Below are positions 19,773 to 25,738 of a stretch of 25,738 nucleotides of DNA, one piece after another; the stretch's first letter is position 1; every line of letters starts with the position of its first letter. The notes below the pieces were generated by a model. The model worked only from the letters and a program-made list of their open reading frames with translations, searched no databases and was not told where the DNA came from. Position numbers and translations under genes: made by a program. Source of the DNA: Chara braunii (taxonomy: Eukaryota > Streptophyta > Charophyceae > Charales > Characeae); the NCBI GenBank assembly GCA_003427395.1, contig BFEA01000157.1, positions 2,363,031 through 2,388,768 of the forward strand, given 5' to 3'.

Positions 19773-21392
19773 TCAAGAATGAGTCTGTCCTTGACGACAG
19801 AGAGGATATACATTGTAAGGATGACGTGGATGAACACATGGAAGACCTAGCTGAGCATTCTCAGTGCAACAATTGCCACGACGGGTGGCATTGAGCATGC
19901 CCATCATACACCCCCGACAAATGGCATGTCGATTGCAGGCCAAAATGAAAGAAGAAAGGTCACCACAAAAGAGCATGCATTCAGTATAGCGCCCATGGCC
20001 GCAAAATGAACATATAGTGTCCGGATGCGGAGGGTGCCTGCAGTCAGGAACGGTGGGACAGTCCTCTGCACACATGGATGTAGAAACCATGTCATTGTAG
20101 TGACTGTGACAGAGACGATGGCGGCTACAACTGAGTGTAACAGTATTTGTGGCTGTGCAAAGGAGAAGGTCGCAGAGTAGCACGGGGCCAGAGGAATGAT
20201 CTTCAACATAAAAGAGATTGCGGACGGTTTGTTGTGGCAAGAAAACAGCATCATTTTGTAAGAAATCAGTGACATCAATCATGGCATGGACCATGGTGTC
20301 GTTGTCCCACAGCTCCCAGTGGTCAGAGGCATGTACAATGGCCATGTAATGGCCCGGGCCGTGCACAATGCAGGCAGAGATGTGGGATGGAGGATTAAAC
20401 CACTCACCTGCTCGAGCATTGCGGAGTTCAAGTTGACGGTCCCTCATTGCTACTTGTAGGACAGCAATGGTAAAGCCTCCTTCGCTGATATAATTACAAT
20501 CCTCTGGCTGTCGTTGGGGAATATCAGCATCAAGCTGAAGGGTGATTGCAAGGAAGTCTGATGGTGTATAAAACGGGTGATGGAGAATGTGAAGACAGAT
20601 GTTAGTTGCTGTTAGACCACAAAGATTGGTGAGGTTCTCAGGCTGGTTTGTTGGATGCTGGCCAACAATTTGCAGATCACCCAGATGGTGTTGCAAGCCC
20701 AAACTGTGTTGGGTTGTTTTCTGGTCAGTCATTTGCAGATCACCCATGTGGTCTGCGCGTGGCGGAGCACAAAATTGTGGTTCATCCGAACAATGCTGGT
20801 CAGCCATTTGCAGATCCCCCATGTGGTCTACGCCTTGTGGGGTCAACTGCAATGCGGGCAGATCATGTTCCAATCCCTCAACGTTTAGGGCCGCATCCTG
20901 AGTAGGGACTGTAGCTGAAGTCGGGAGTGTACTCTGGGCAGCGGCTGCATCCTGAGTAGGGACTGGTGGCTGCCTGCAGGCAGCTGGACTGTCTGCAGGA
21001 GGCATAGGAGCGGATATTGCCGTTCGAAACAAAGGAACCGCAACAACCTGTGGAGGAGGCACAGAGAGAATCGGGGCAGACAAAGAAACAGGTTGCTGAT
21101 CCCCGAACAAGTGACGATGCCGCGGATGTCGTCGGTGATACACAACAAGAGGAGTAATGGTGTTGCTAACAGAAGCTGAATATATATATATATAGGCTCC
21201 TGATGAGTCGATGGAACTCCAACGAAACAGTTTGTCACAGCCCCTTGTTTGTTGTCCTCTTCTCCCTTTCTGCCTACGGTTTACCTGCCAGCTCTGTTTG
21301 ACGATATTATTTATATATATCGTCAAACAGAGATGCCCGGTAAACCGAAGGCAGAGAGGGAGAAGAGGACAACAAATGAGGGGCTGTGACAA
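19773..21392 (-). CDS. Josephin-like cysteine protease with two RING-like fingers (predicted)
   Basis: 539 codons, fully open. Residues 1-80 translate flanking repeats, so the true start is probably later or spliced; Met130 and Met191 are options. Residues 130-250 are Pro/Gln/Ala-rich, with three repeats: DHMGDLQMADQ (189), DHMGDLQMTDQ (214) and HHLGDLQIVGQ (235). Residues 254-395 look like a thiol-protease fold: NLCGLTATN with Cys258, EGGFTIAVLQVAM, GHYMAIV with His348, and WELWDND with Asp363/Asn364. The 15-residue His-to-Asp spacing equals that of Josephin deubiquitinases. Two fingers follow with matching spacing: C407-x4-C412-x9-C422-x2-H425-x2-C428-x2-H431, and C472-x3-C476-x9-C486-x2-H489-x2-C492-x2-C495-x12-C508. 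I infer removal or transfer of ubiquitin-like tags. Hammerhead-type repeats flank it. Intactness amid decayed elements suggests youth or selection. Alternatives: Ulp1- or OTU-like protease. Confidence 0.6.
   Translation of the reverse strand: MSQPLICCPLLPLCLRFTGHLCLTIYINNIVKQSWQVNRRQKGRRGQQTRGCDKLFRWSSIDSSGAYIYIYSASVSNTITPLVVYHRRHPRHRHLFGDQQPVSLSAPILSVPPPQVVAVPLFRTAISAPMPPADSPAACRQPPVPTQDAAAAQSTLPTSATVPTQDAALNVEGLEHDLPALQLTPQGVDHMGDLQMADQHCSDEPQFCAPPRADHMGDLQMTDQKTTQHSLGLQHHLGDLQIVGQHPTNQPENLTNLCGLTATNICLHILHHPFYTPSDFLAITLQLDADIPQRQPEDCNYISEGGFTIAVLQVAMRDRQLELRNARAGEWFNPPSHISACIVHGPGHYMAIVHASDHWELWDNDTMVHAMIDVTDFLQNDAVFLPQQTVRNLFYVEDHSSGPVLLCDLLLCTATNTVTLSCSRHRLCHSHYNDMVSTSMCAEDCPTVPDCRHPPHPDTICSFCGHGRYTECMLFCGDLSSFILACNRHAICRGCMMGMLNATRRGNCCTENAQLGLPCVHPRHPYNVYPLCRQGQTHS
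21195..21242 (+). ncRNA. Hammerhead ribozyme-like motif
   Basis: The full conserved core is present: CTGATGA (21200-21206), helix II (21207-21211 with 21219-21223, two A-C mismatches), GAAA (21224-21227), helix III ACA/TGT with loop GTT (21227-21235), and the GTC triplet, with cleavage expected after C21236. Outer helix I can form from GGCT (21195-21198) and AGCC (21239-21242), with unpaired bases beside the core. Short helix III is typical of type I hammerheads in Penelope-like elements. The weak helices suggest reduced activity; copy 1 keeps a perfect helix II. Confidence 0.6.
21210..21306 (+). repeat. Hammerhead-type repeat, copy 3 (inverted)
   Basis: Reverse-oriented copy of the ~95-bp repeat, ending CTGTTTGACGATAT. 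With copy 4 (21317-21412) it forms a large inverted repeat with ~95-bp arms and a 10-base centre (21307-21316), potentially a long hairpin. It can be read as an inverted pseudo-LTR or as a terminal inverted repeat paired with copy 2 around the ORF. Confidence 0.8.
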
Positions 21393-21412
21393 ACTGTTTC
21401 GTCAGAGTTTCA
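21317..21412 (-). repeat. Hammerhead-type repeat, copy 4
   Basis: Begins ATATCGTCAAACAG and keeps GGCAGAGAGGGAGAAGAGGA. On the minus strand the inner end reads GACGAAACAGTTTGTCACAG: one helix II strand, GAAA, helix III and GTC are intact. The CTGATGA half is missing, replaced by an ATATAT tract. It lies at the 5' side of the minus-strand ORF in the same orientation as copies 1 and 2. Confidence 0.78.
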
Positions 21413-21609
21413 ATATATATATCTGTTTTTCGTGACTGTCTGTGTTTTGGGAGGGTGGTGTCGTGAGTAGTGTGTGACGTAGACATCACCTGACAAAACA
21501 CACAGAAAGTCGAGAGGAACACAGCAAAAATCATTCACTTTCAACTACAAACGATTTCCTTAAACGGAAAAAAAAGCCAGTTAAAAAAAAAAAGGAGTTG
21601 AATGGTCAA
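21413..21609. other. No gene recognised
   Basis: AT-rich DNA with A-runs near 21570-21594. No coding or RNA signal seen. Confidence 0.4.
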
Positions 21610-21610
21610 C

Positions 21611-21684
21611 GTAGCCCATGTGGCTGAATGGTAAACACATGCAACTGTAAGTAAACAGATCATGAGTTCTAACTTCTAATCCTG
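21611..21684 (+). tRNA. tRNA-Tyr-like relic or SINE head
   Basis: TGGCTGAATGG (21621-21631) fits an internal Pol III A box. GCAACTGTAAGT then resembles the tRNA-Tyr anticodon arm (GTA in the loop). AGTTCTAACTTC (21665-21676) is a weak B box (consensus GGTTCRANTCC). Acceptor strands do not pair well, so this is not a working tRNA gene. A tRNA-derived SINE head is the alternative. Confidence 0.35.
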
Positions 21685-22607
21685 ATCGAACCAGATGAAT
21701 ATAGTTCGAACTTCAAACTTCAATTATAATTTGTTGGAAATGGAATGGTAAAAGAGGGGGAGGAGGGACAGTTAGAAAATAGACATGCCTAGAAAAAATG
21801 ACTTTTATAAAGTTTTACGGGAAGACAGGGAGTAGACTTACCAGAAGACAAATTCTAATTCTTTCCAGAAGCGCTCCTTGCGCCTCAGGTAATTCACCTG
21901 TGAGGGAAAGGCACGCCAAGTGCAAAGGCAATAATCAGCTTCCTTCGATGAGGAAATCCTTTTTTTTCCGGTCGGTCTTTAATCCCAGGCAAGAAAAAAC
22001 TCCACCCTCCCCCCCGCGCGCTGCCCCCCCGCCCCCCCCCGAAAAAAAGAAAAAAGACTTAGGCCCCATCTATTCCGGGCGGCTTCAGTCCGGTCGCTCA
22101 TCACCGGCAAGCATGTTTATACAAGAAGAGCACCAAGAAGAAGAAATTGGACAGACCAGACTAATTTCCAGCCACCCTTGTGGCTCTACCCGCTTACACA
22201 AGGGGGAGTCTGCTTCAGCCTGTCTCCCCCCGAACCAGAGCTTGTTTGCAAGGGCTCATGTGCTGGCGGGGGAGCTTACTGGCACCACCCAGACACGCAG
22301 CAGGTGAGTCCTTTAAAAAAAGTCATTTTTTTGTTTCAGAAACTTTCAGTGTTTTCTTTTTTTGGGTGGTGGGGAGTTGCTGCAGCCAGCAAGATCTGCC
22401 CGAATCTGGGCTCTATTTCCTTTTTGGGCATACGAAAGGGGCTGGCACAGAGGGAGGAGGGAGAGGGCACGAGAGAGAGGTCGATGGCAAGGAGGAGGGA
22501 GAAGGAAGGTAGAGGGAGGGAGGCAGGAGATGGAGCAATGGAGGAGAGAGGTCGATGGTCGCCAGGAGGAGGGAGATAGATACCATTTACTCTCCTAACA
22601 GAGTACT
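21685..22607. other. No firm gene; low-complexity tracts
   Basis: Includes C-runs (22003-22040), purine-rich GGAGG tracts (22430-22580) and overlapping open frames without domains. A stretch at 22171-22306 is bounded by TTTCCAG and a donor-like CAG/GTGAGT and encodes a Cys-containing peptide (GGVCFSLSPPEPELVCKGSC). It could be an exon, but nothing else supports a gene. Confidence 0.35.
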
Positions 22608-22929
22608 GCTCTTGGTGGTTTACGCGGCAAGAGCATTTCGATTCAGGCCTGAGATGGTCGCGAAAGCGGCCGGCCACTTTGAAAAGGCGCAGTTGCAGGA
22701 TCACGAGCCTTGAAAGGTAGCGTGGACTGGTGGTTTAAACCACCAGTTCATCCGAAGTTAAGTCGCACTCTTACTGGTGTACGCGGTAAGAGCATACTGC
22801 TTCGGCCCTGCGCTGGTGGTGTTCTGTGCAGGCCTCTGAGAACAGCCCCAGTTTGAGGCTCTGGAACCTTGCGGGGAAGGTAGCTGTGTACAGAAAGGCT
22901 CAGCTGAACTGGTGGCTTAAGCCACCAGT
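22608..22929. repeat. Two tandem units with paired hairpins
   Basis: Each unit has a hairpin followed by a perfect 22-bp palindrome. Unit 1: GCTCTTG...CAAGAGC (22608-22634) and ACTGGTGGTTT plus its complement (22726-22747). Unit 2: CTCTTAC...GTAAGAG (22768-22792) and ACTGGTGGCTT plus its complement (22908-22929). Intervening DNA is alignable but diverged (GGTAGCGTG/GGTAGCTGTG). Differences inside the stems are compensatory. Unit spacing is 160 to 182 bases. Function unknown. Confidence 0.8.
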
Positions 22930-23198
22930 ACATGGCCCCAGGCAACTGGAGAACCTGTTTTGAGCCTCTCTGAGAATTTAGGAGCCCGAGTGCCGTAGAT
23001 AAAATGAATCAGTGGTGGGCAGCCTCTGAAAGGGGCCTGCGACCGATAGCTGGCATGTACTGGCGCTTCAAGTGAAGCAAGGGTGCTTGGGTCTCACAGC
23101 TGTACCTTTTCTTTTTTCTTTTTTCTTTTTTGTTACAAGGCCACAGCCACAGCTGTGACTTTTGCACTTATCATGGGCGCATACACTTTTTTGGGGGG
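22930..23198. other. No gene recognised
   Basis: Contains the small inverted repeat GCTTCAAGTGAAGC (about 23066-23079), possibly a decayed third member of the preceding hairpin array, and a CTTTTTT-rich pyrimidine tract (23106-23132). A short open frame follows (AVTFALIMGAYTFLGG, hydrophobic) without recognisable identity. Confidence 0.35.
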
Positions 23199-23388
23199 GA
23201 TAACTTCGGCGCAGTCACGAAAACAGTTTGAAAATGCACTTCAGGAAATCCCGCGAACACAACACACCCCCACATGACCCCACCGGACCTGAAACCGAGG
23301 TTATATAATATATTCATTCACCATTACCGGCCCTTTTTCCTCAAATGCATTTTCAAACTCAAACCCTGACTGCGCCGTAGTTTTCTCA
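23199..23388. mobile_element. MITE-like inverted-repeat element
   Basis: The left arm starts GATAACTTCGGCGCAGTCAC and continues AGTTTGAAAATGCACTT. The complement of the right arm (23342-23388) reads GAAAACTACGGCGCAGTCAG and AGTTTGAAAATGCATTT. Arms of ~43-47 bases flank ~100 bases with an ATATAATATAT centre. No coding capacity; target-site duplication not identified. It could also fold as a long hairpin RNA. Confidence 0.6.
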
Positions 23389-24015
23389 TCTGCTTCCAGT
23401 AGAGTTCAAACTTGAAAAATGCTTCTCGACACCTCCATAGGGGAAGAGTAAAACAGCGCTGCGTTAGCGCAGCCCTTGTAATTTTTTAGGGCAGGCACCG
23501 AGTGCATCACAGGGAGGGTAACGCCTCCAGTGCCTGCTGATACGGTTGTCACCTGCTGCCTTTGGTCCCTCCTCCTTGCCGTATGGCAAGCATGGGCCGG
23601 ATTTGGACGCCGCCCCACATCAGCATATGGAAACTGATCAAGGTTCTGACCCCTGGTCCTTGATATGGAGACCTGGATCGAGATGGACAATTGAGATGGA
23701 TAGTTAAGGCGTGCGTATTCTCTGGTCGACGTACAGCTTCCGAGTGCGTTTCACTGTGGTGGAGTGGATGTTGGCCATTTTAACCTTTCATGCCGGCCAG
23801 GAGAGGGATGTCAAAGTTGCGAACAGGAGAGAGAAGTCCAAGCTGGAGTGGGCGCTTCGATCCGCATGGAGCAGAGAAACTTTTGCGTTTTCTCTCCGAT
23901 GGTCCCTACACCGAATCGCTTGAGCATCTTCATGGCGAAGTTGGCTTGGCATTTCCTTCTTTGAGAGAGCAATTGTGGTACTCGGTTTTATTTTAGCAGT
24001 GCAAGTGCCCTTGAC

Positions 24016-24016
<1 letters not shown>
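23389..24016. other. No firm gene
   Basis: Contains a 6-bp hairpin GCTGCG-TTAG-CGCAGC (23458-23473). At 23790-23996 an open frame reads LLRFLSDGPYTESLEHLHGE, plausible as decayed coding sequence, but no family was recognised. Confidence 0.3.

Positions 24017-24063
<47 letters not shown>
24017..24063. repeat. (GA)n microsatellite
   Basis: About 23 uninterrupted AG units. Confidence 0.97.
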
Positions 24064-24067
<4 letters not shown>

Positions 24068-24240
24068 CAATCGAAATTGCTGTTTTTATTTGGTTGCTAA
24101 ATTTTGTGGTCTTTTCATTTGATGATTACTGGTCGTGGTTTTGGGCTCTGGTAATTATGTTTTGGTTATGTTCACAGACGCGCTTGATATGCTTGTACTG
24201 ATGATAATCATGTCATACTCCAGGGTTCATACTTGGGTGG

Positions 24241-24618
24241 TTAAAGTTTATTAGACACTAGTTGGTTTGTGCTTTAGTGTTAGGGTTACCGACGTGAATT
24301 AGAAATAATTAGGGTGATGTTAATTAGTGTTAACACTGTTAAGTATGGTGTGACTCAGCCATGGTGGGTTTATCCCAGGCCGGAGGTGATTAAAGTTTAG
24401 TGGACGCTAATTAGTTCGTGCTTTAGTGTTAGGGTTACTGACATTAATTAGAGATAATTAGAGCTAATTAGGGTGTGATGTTAATTAGTGGTGTGACTCA
24501 GCTTGGTTTGTGCTTTACTGTTAGGGTTACCGACGTTAATTAGAGCTAAGTAGAGCTAATTAGGGTGTGATGTTAATTAGTGGTGTGACTCAGCCACGGT
24601 GGGGTTATTTCAGGCCGG
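24241..24618 (+). repeat. Minisatellite, three units
   Basis: Units begin near 24241, 24390 and 24503. Shared words are GCTTTAGTGTTAGGGTTAC, GATGTTAATTAGTG and GGTGTGACTCAGC. The first period is 148 bases, the second 92, because the end of unit 2 and the start of unit 3 are missing. Units contain TTAGGGTTA, similar to a telomere repeat, and many TTAATTAG words. Confidence 0.85.
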
Positions 24619-24723
24619 AGAGCCTGGTTCATCCCTGCAGGCCGTGGTTATTGATGTGAGGGATGCTGGGCCCGTTTCCCAGCTTGTGATGATATAATAT
24701 ACTCTTTTTTTGTATATTAATAA

Positions 24724-24750
24724 AATAATAATAATAATAATAATAATAAA
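24724..24750. repeat. (AAT)n microsatellite
   Basis: About nine AAT units, next to TTTTTTTGTATATTAATAAA. It could be the tail of the adjacent SINE-like sequence. Confidence 0.9.
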
Positions 24751-24755
24751 AAAGG

Positions 24756-24807
24756 GTCTGCATTTCAACAGTTCAGGGGTGTACCAACTGAGCTAGGCCA
24801 GTTGGGA
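24756..24807 (-). tRNA. Partial tRNA-like sequence
   Basis: The minus strand reads GGCCTAGCTCAGTTGGTACA, with a perfect A box TAGCTCAGTTGG (24784-24795), then an anticodon-arm-like CTGTTGAAATGCAG. The T arm and acceptor 3' strand are missing; a T-run and ATT repeats follow. A 5' half-tRNA or SINE head. Confidence 0.45.
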
Positions 24808-24809
24808 CA

Positions 24810-24893
24810 AAGGGAGTAGCTGAGTGGAAATCCCTCTGATGAAGACCCCATGGTGGCAGTTGAAACCGGTTGGGGTAGCCATTACCCACCGGC
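24810..24893 (+). other. SINE-like segment with hairpin and hammerhead-like words
   Basis: TAGCTGAGTGG (24817-24827) is a good A box. CTGATGA (24836-24842) and GAAAC (24862-24866) follow, then a strong hairpin (24866-24870 and 24873-24877 with 24883-24892; loop GCCAT). The hammerhead order is right, but after the hairpin the base is C instead of the required U and helix II is weak, so a ribozyme is doubtful. More likely a SINE piece. Confidence 0.35.
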
Positions 24894-25301
24894 TTTTGCG
24901 ATCTTATTGTACTCCCATGTGCTGTGTGCGCTTGGTGTTACTGGGTGGGGCTGACTCACTGTCGTATGCTTCTTTTTTTTTTCTTTTTTTTTTTTAAGAA
25001 CCGGACCAAGTTTACTAGAGGAGGACTCACAGTTGTATGCTAAGTTGTCTCCACTCATCAGATAACCCCTGCGGCATTTCCAATGATGTGACATATCAGA
25101 ATTTTAATTGAGAGTTTCATGTCTTGCTGTCAATCGTGAATTTTCTGATTGTTTTATTTGATTTTCCTAGGTTCTGAAATATATTTCACAATCTTCTAAA
25201 TCCCAAGAGTCTAATACATTTGCTAATCTGAAAGTCGTAAATCAGACTTTGTTTCTGAAAAAATTACAATTCTGAATGTTTTTACCAATGAAATCCATCG
25301 G
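24894..25301. other. No gene recognised
   Basis: AT-rich DNA with a T-run at 24970-24996. No supported feature. Confidence 0.4.
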
Positions 25302-25494
25302 TGATTTTCACGTGATTCTACCATAATCCAATTCCTTTTTAGTACTATCATTGTTTTTCCAGATCAAGGAATTTTTCTCACATAACTCTTTCGTTCCAAT
25401 TGATTTTCCAATGATTGATTCTACCATAATCCAAATCTTTTTTTGTACCATTATTGTTGTTTGACTTCTTAATTTTCTAGACCAAGGAATTTTT
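25302..25494 (+). repeat. AT-rich direct repeat, two copies
   Basis: 25302-25378 and 25402-25494 share GATTTTC, GATTCTACCATAATCCAA, TACTAT/ACCATT-ATTGTT and CAAGGAATTTTT. They are diverged, so an old duplication. Confidence 0.7.
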
Positions 25495-25539
25495 TAAGTT
25501 TGGACTTAATTTGCTGAGAGAGGACGCTGCCCGGCGGGG

Positions 25540-25560
25540 CCGCCCGGGTAAACCGGGCGG
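25540..25560. repeat. GC-rich 8-bp hairpin
   Basis: CCGCCCGG, loop GTAAA, CCGGGCGG. It lies in a GC-rich island within AT-rich DNA. Its role is unknown. From 25561 to 25738 there are T- and G-runs only, and no gene is seen. Confidence 0.6.
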
Positions 25561-25738
25561 GCCAAAAAACTGCCCAGAAACAGGGGTCGTTCTGCGCTCG
25601 GCGAGAGGACCCCGAATCTGCAATAAAATTTTGGGTTTTTTTTTGGGTGGGGGGTGCTGGGGTTGGGGGGTTGTCTGTGATGTGGCGCAGATGCGCTTTT
25701 TTCTTCTTCTTTTTTTTGTAAGGGGTGTGTGTGTATAC

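Noticed and set aside
20599-20905. Plus-strand ORFs of 77-100 codons
   Set aside because: Antisense shadows of the repeat-rich linker of the 539-codon minus-strand ORF.
22171-22306. Possible exon with Cys-rich peptide
   Set aside because: Splice-like borders are short consensus words and no partner exons or domain were found; mentioned only as a possibility.
24241-24618. CRISPR array
   Set aside because: Unit structure is a long diverged tandem repeat, not short identical repeats with unique spacers, and the genome is eukaryotic.

Overview
The window looks like nuclear DNA of a green plant, most likely a streptophyte alga close to Chara or another non-seed plant. It carries an L1-like plant LINE with a C-terminal RT zinc-binding motif, a chromodomain Ty3/gypsy element, TTTAGGG-like repeats, and inserted plastid pieces that include a plastid-type chlI. 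Flowering-plant plastids lack chlI. The species assignment is inference from these traits. Almost everything is repeat-derived, and most coding regions are broken.

Layout. 1-863: no gene; a hairpin and a C-rich stretch. 864-980: 5' piece of a gypsy LTR. 981-2303: purine-rich, no gene recognised. 2304-10834: a decayed LINE (ORF1 2304-4526; ORF2 5825-10834), cut at 7397 by a 1.04 kb mosaic of four plastid fragments (chlI, 23S rRNA 5' end, petD, psbC). 10835-11665: LINE 3' flank with degenerate telomere-like motifs. 11666-15928: a decayed chromovirus with LTR-like ends, a gag remnant, protease, partial RT, partial integrase and chromodomain; the RT/RNase H/integrase middle is deleted. 15929-18480: CpG-rich and mostly without recognised genes; a weak candidate exon lies on the minus strand at 17612-17992. 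18621-18714: a library-adapter artefact (Nextera mate-pair junction) inside a 28 bp duplication.

19043-21412 is the most interesting part. Four copies of a ~95 bp repeat surround a long intact minus-strand ORF (19773-21392). Its central domain looks like a Josephin-type or papain-like cysteine protease, with Cys, His and Asp/Asn in the right order and spacing, followed by two RING-like Cys/His fingers. The repeats contain all or part of a hammerhead ribozyme core with a three-base-pair helix III, the layout known from Penelope-like elements and retrozymes. I infer a ribozyme-bearing mobile element that carries a ubiquitin-pathway-like gene, but no reverse transcriptase is visible, so its class is open.

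21413-25738: repeat-rich, no firm genes. It holds a tRNA-Tyr-like relic, two tandem ~160-180 bp units whose hairpins differ by compensatory changes, a 190 bp inverted-repeat (MITE-like) element, a GA microsatellite, a three-copy minisatellite, a SINE-like cluster with tRNA A-box motifs, and AT-rich direct repeats. Single undetermined bases sit at 2442, 17380 and 19548, so some frame breaks may be assembly errors.
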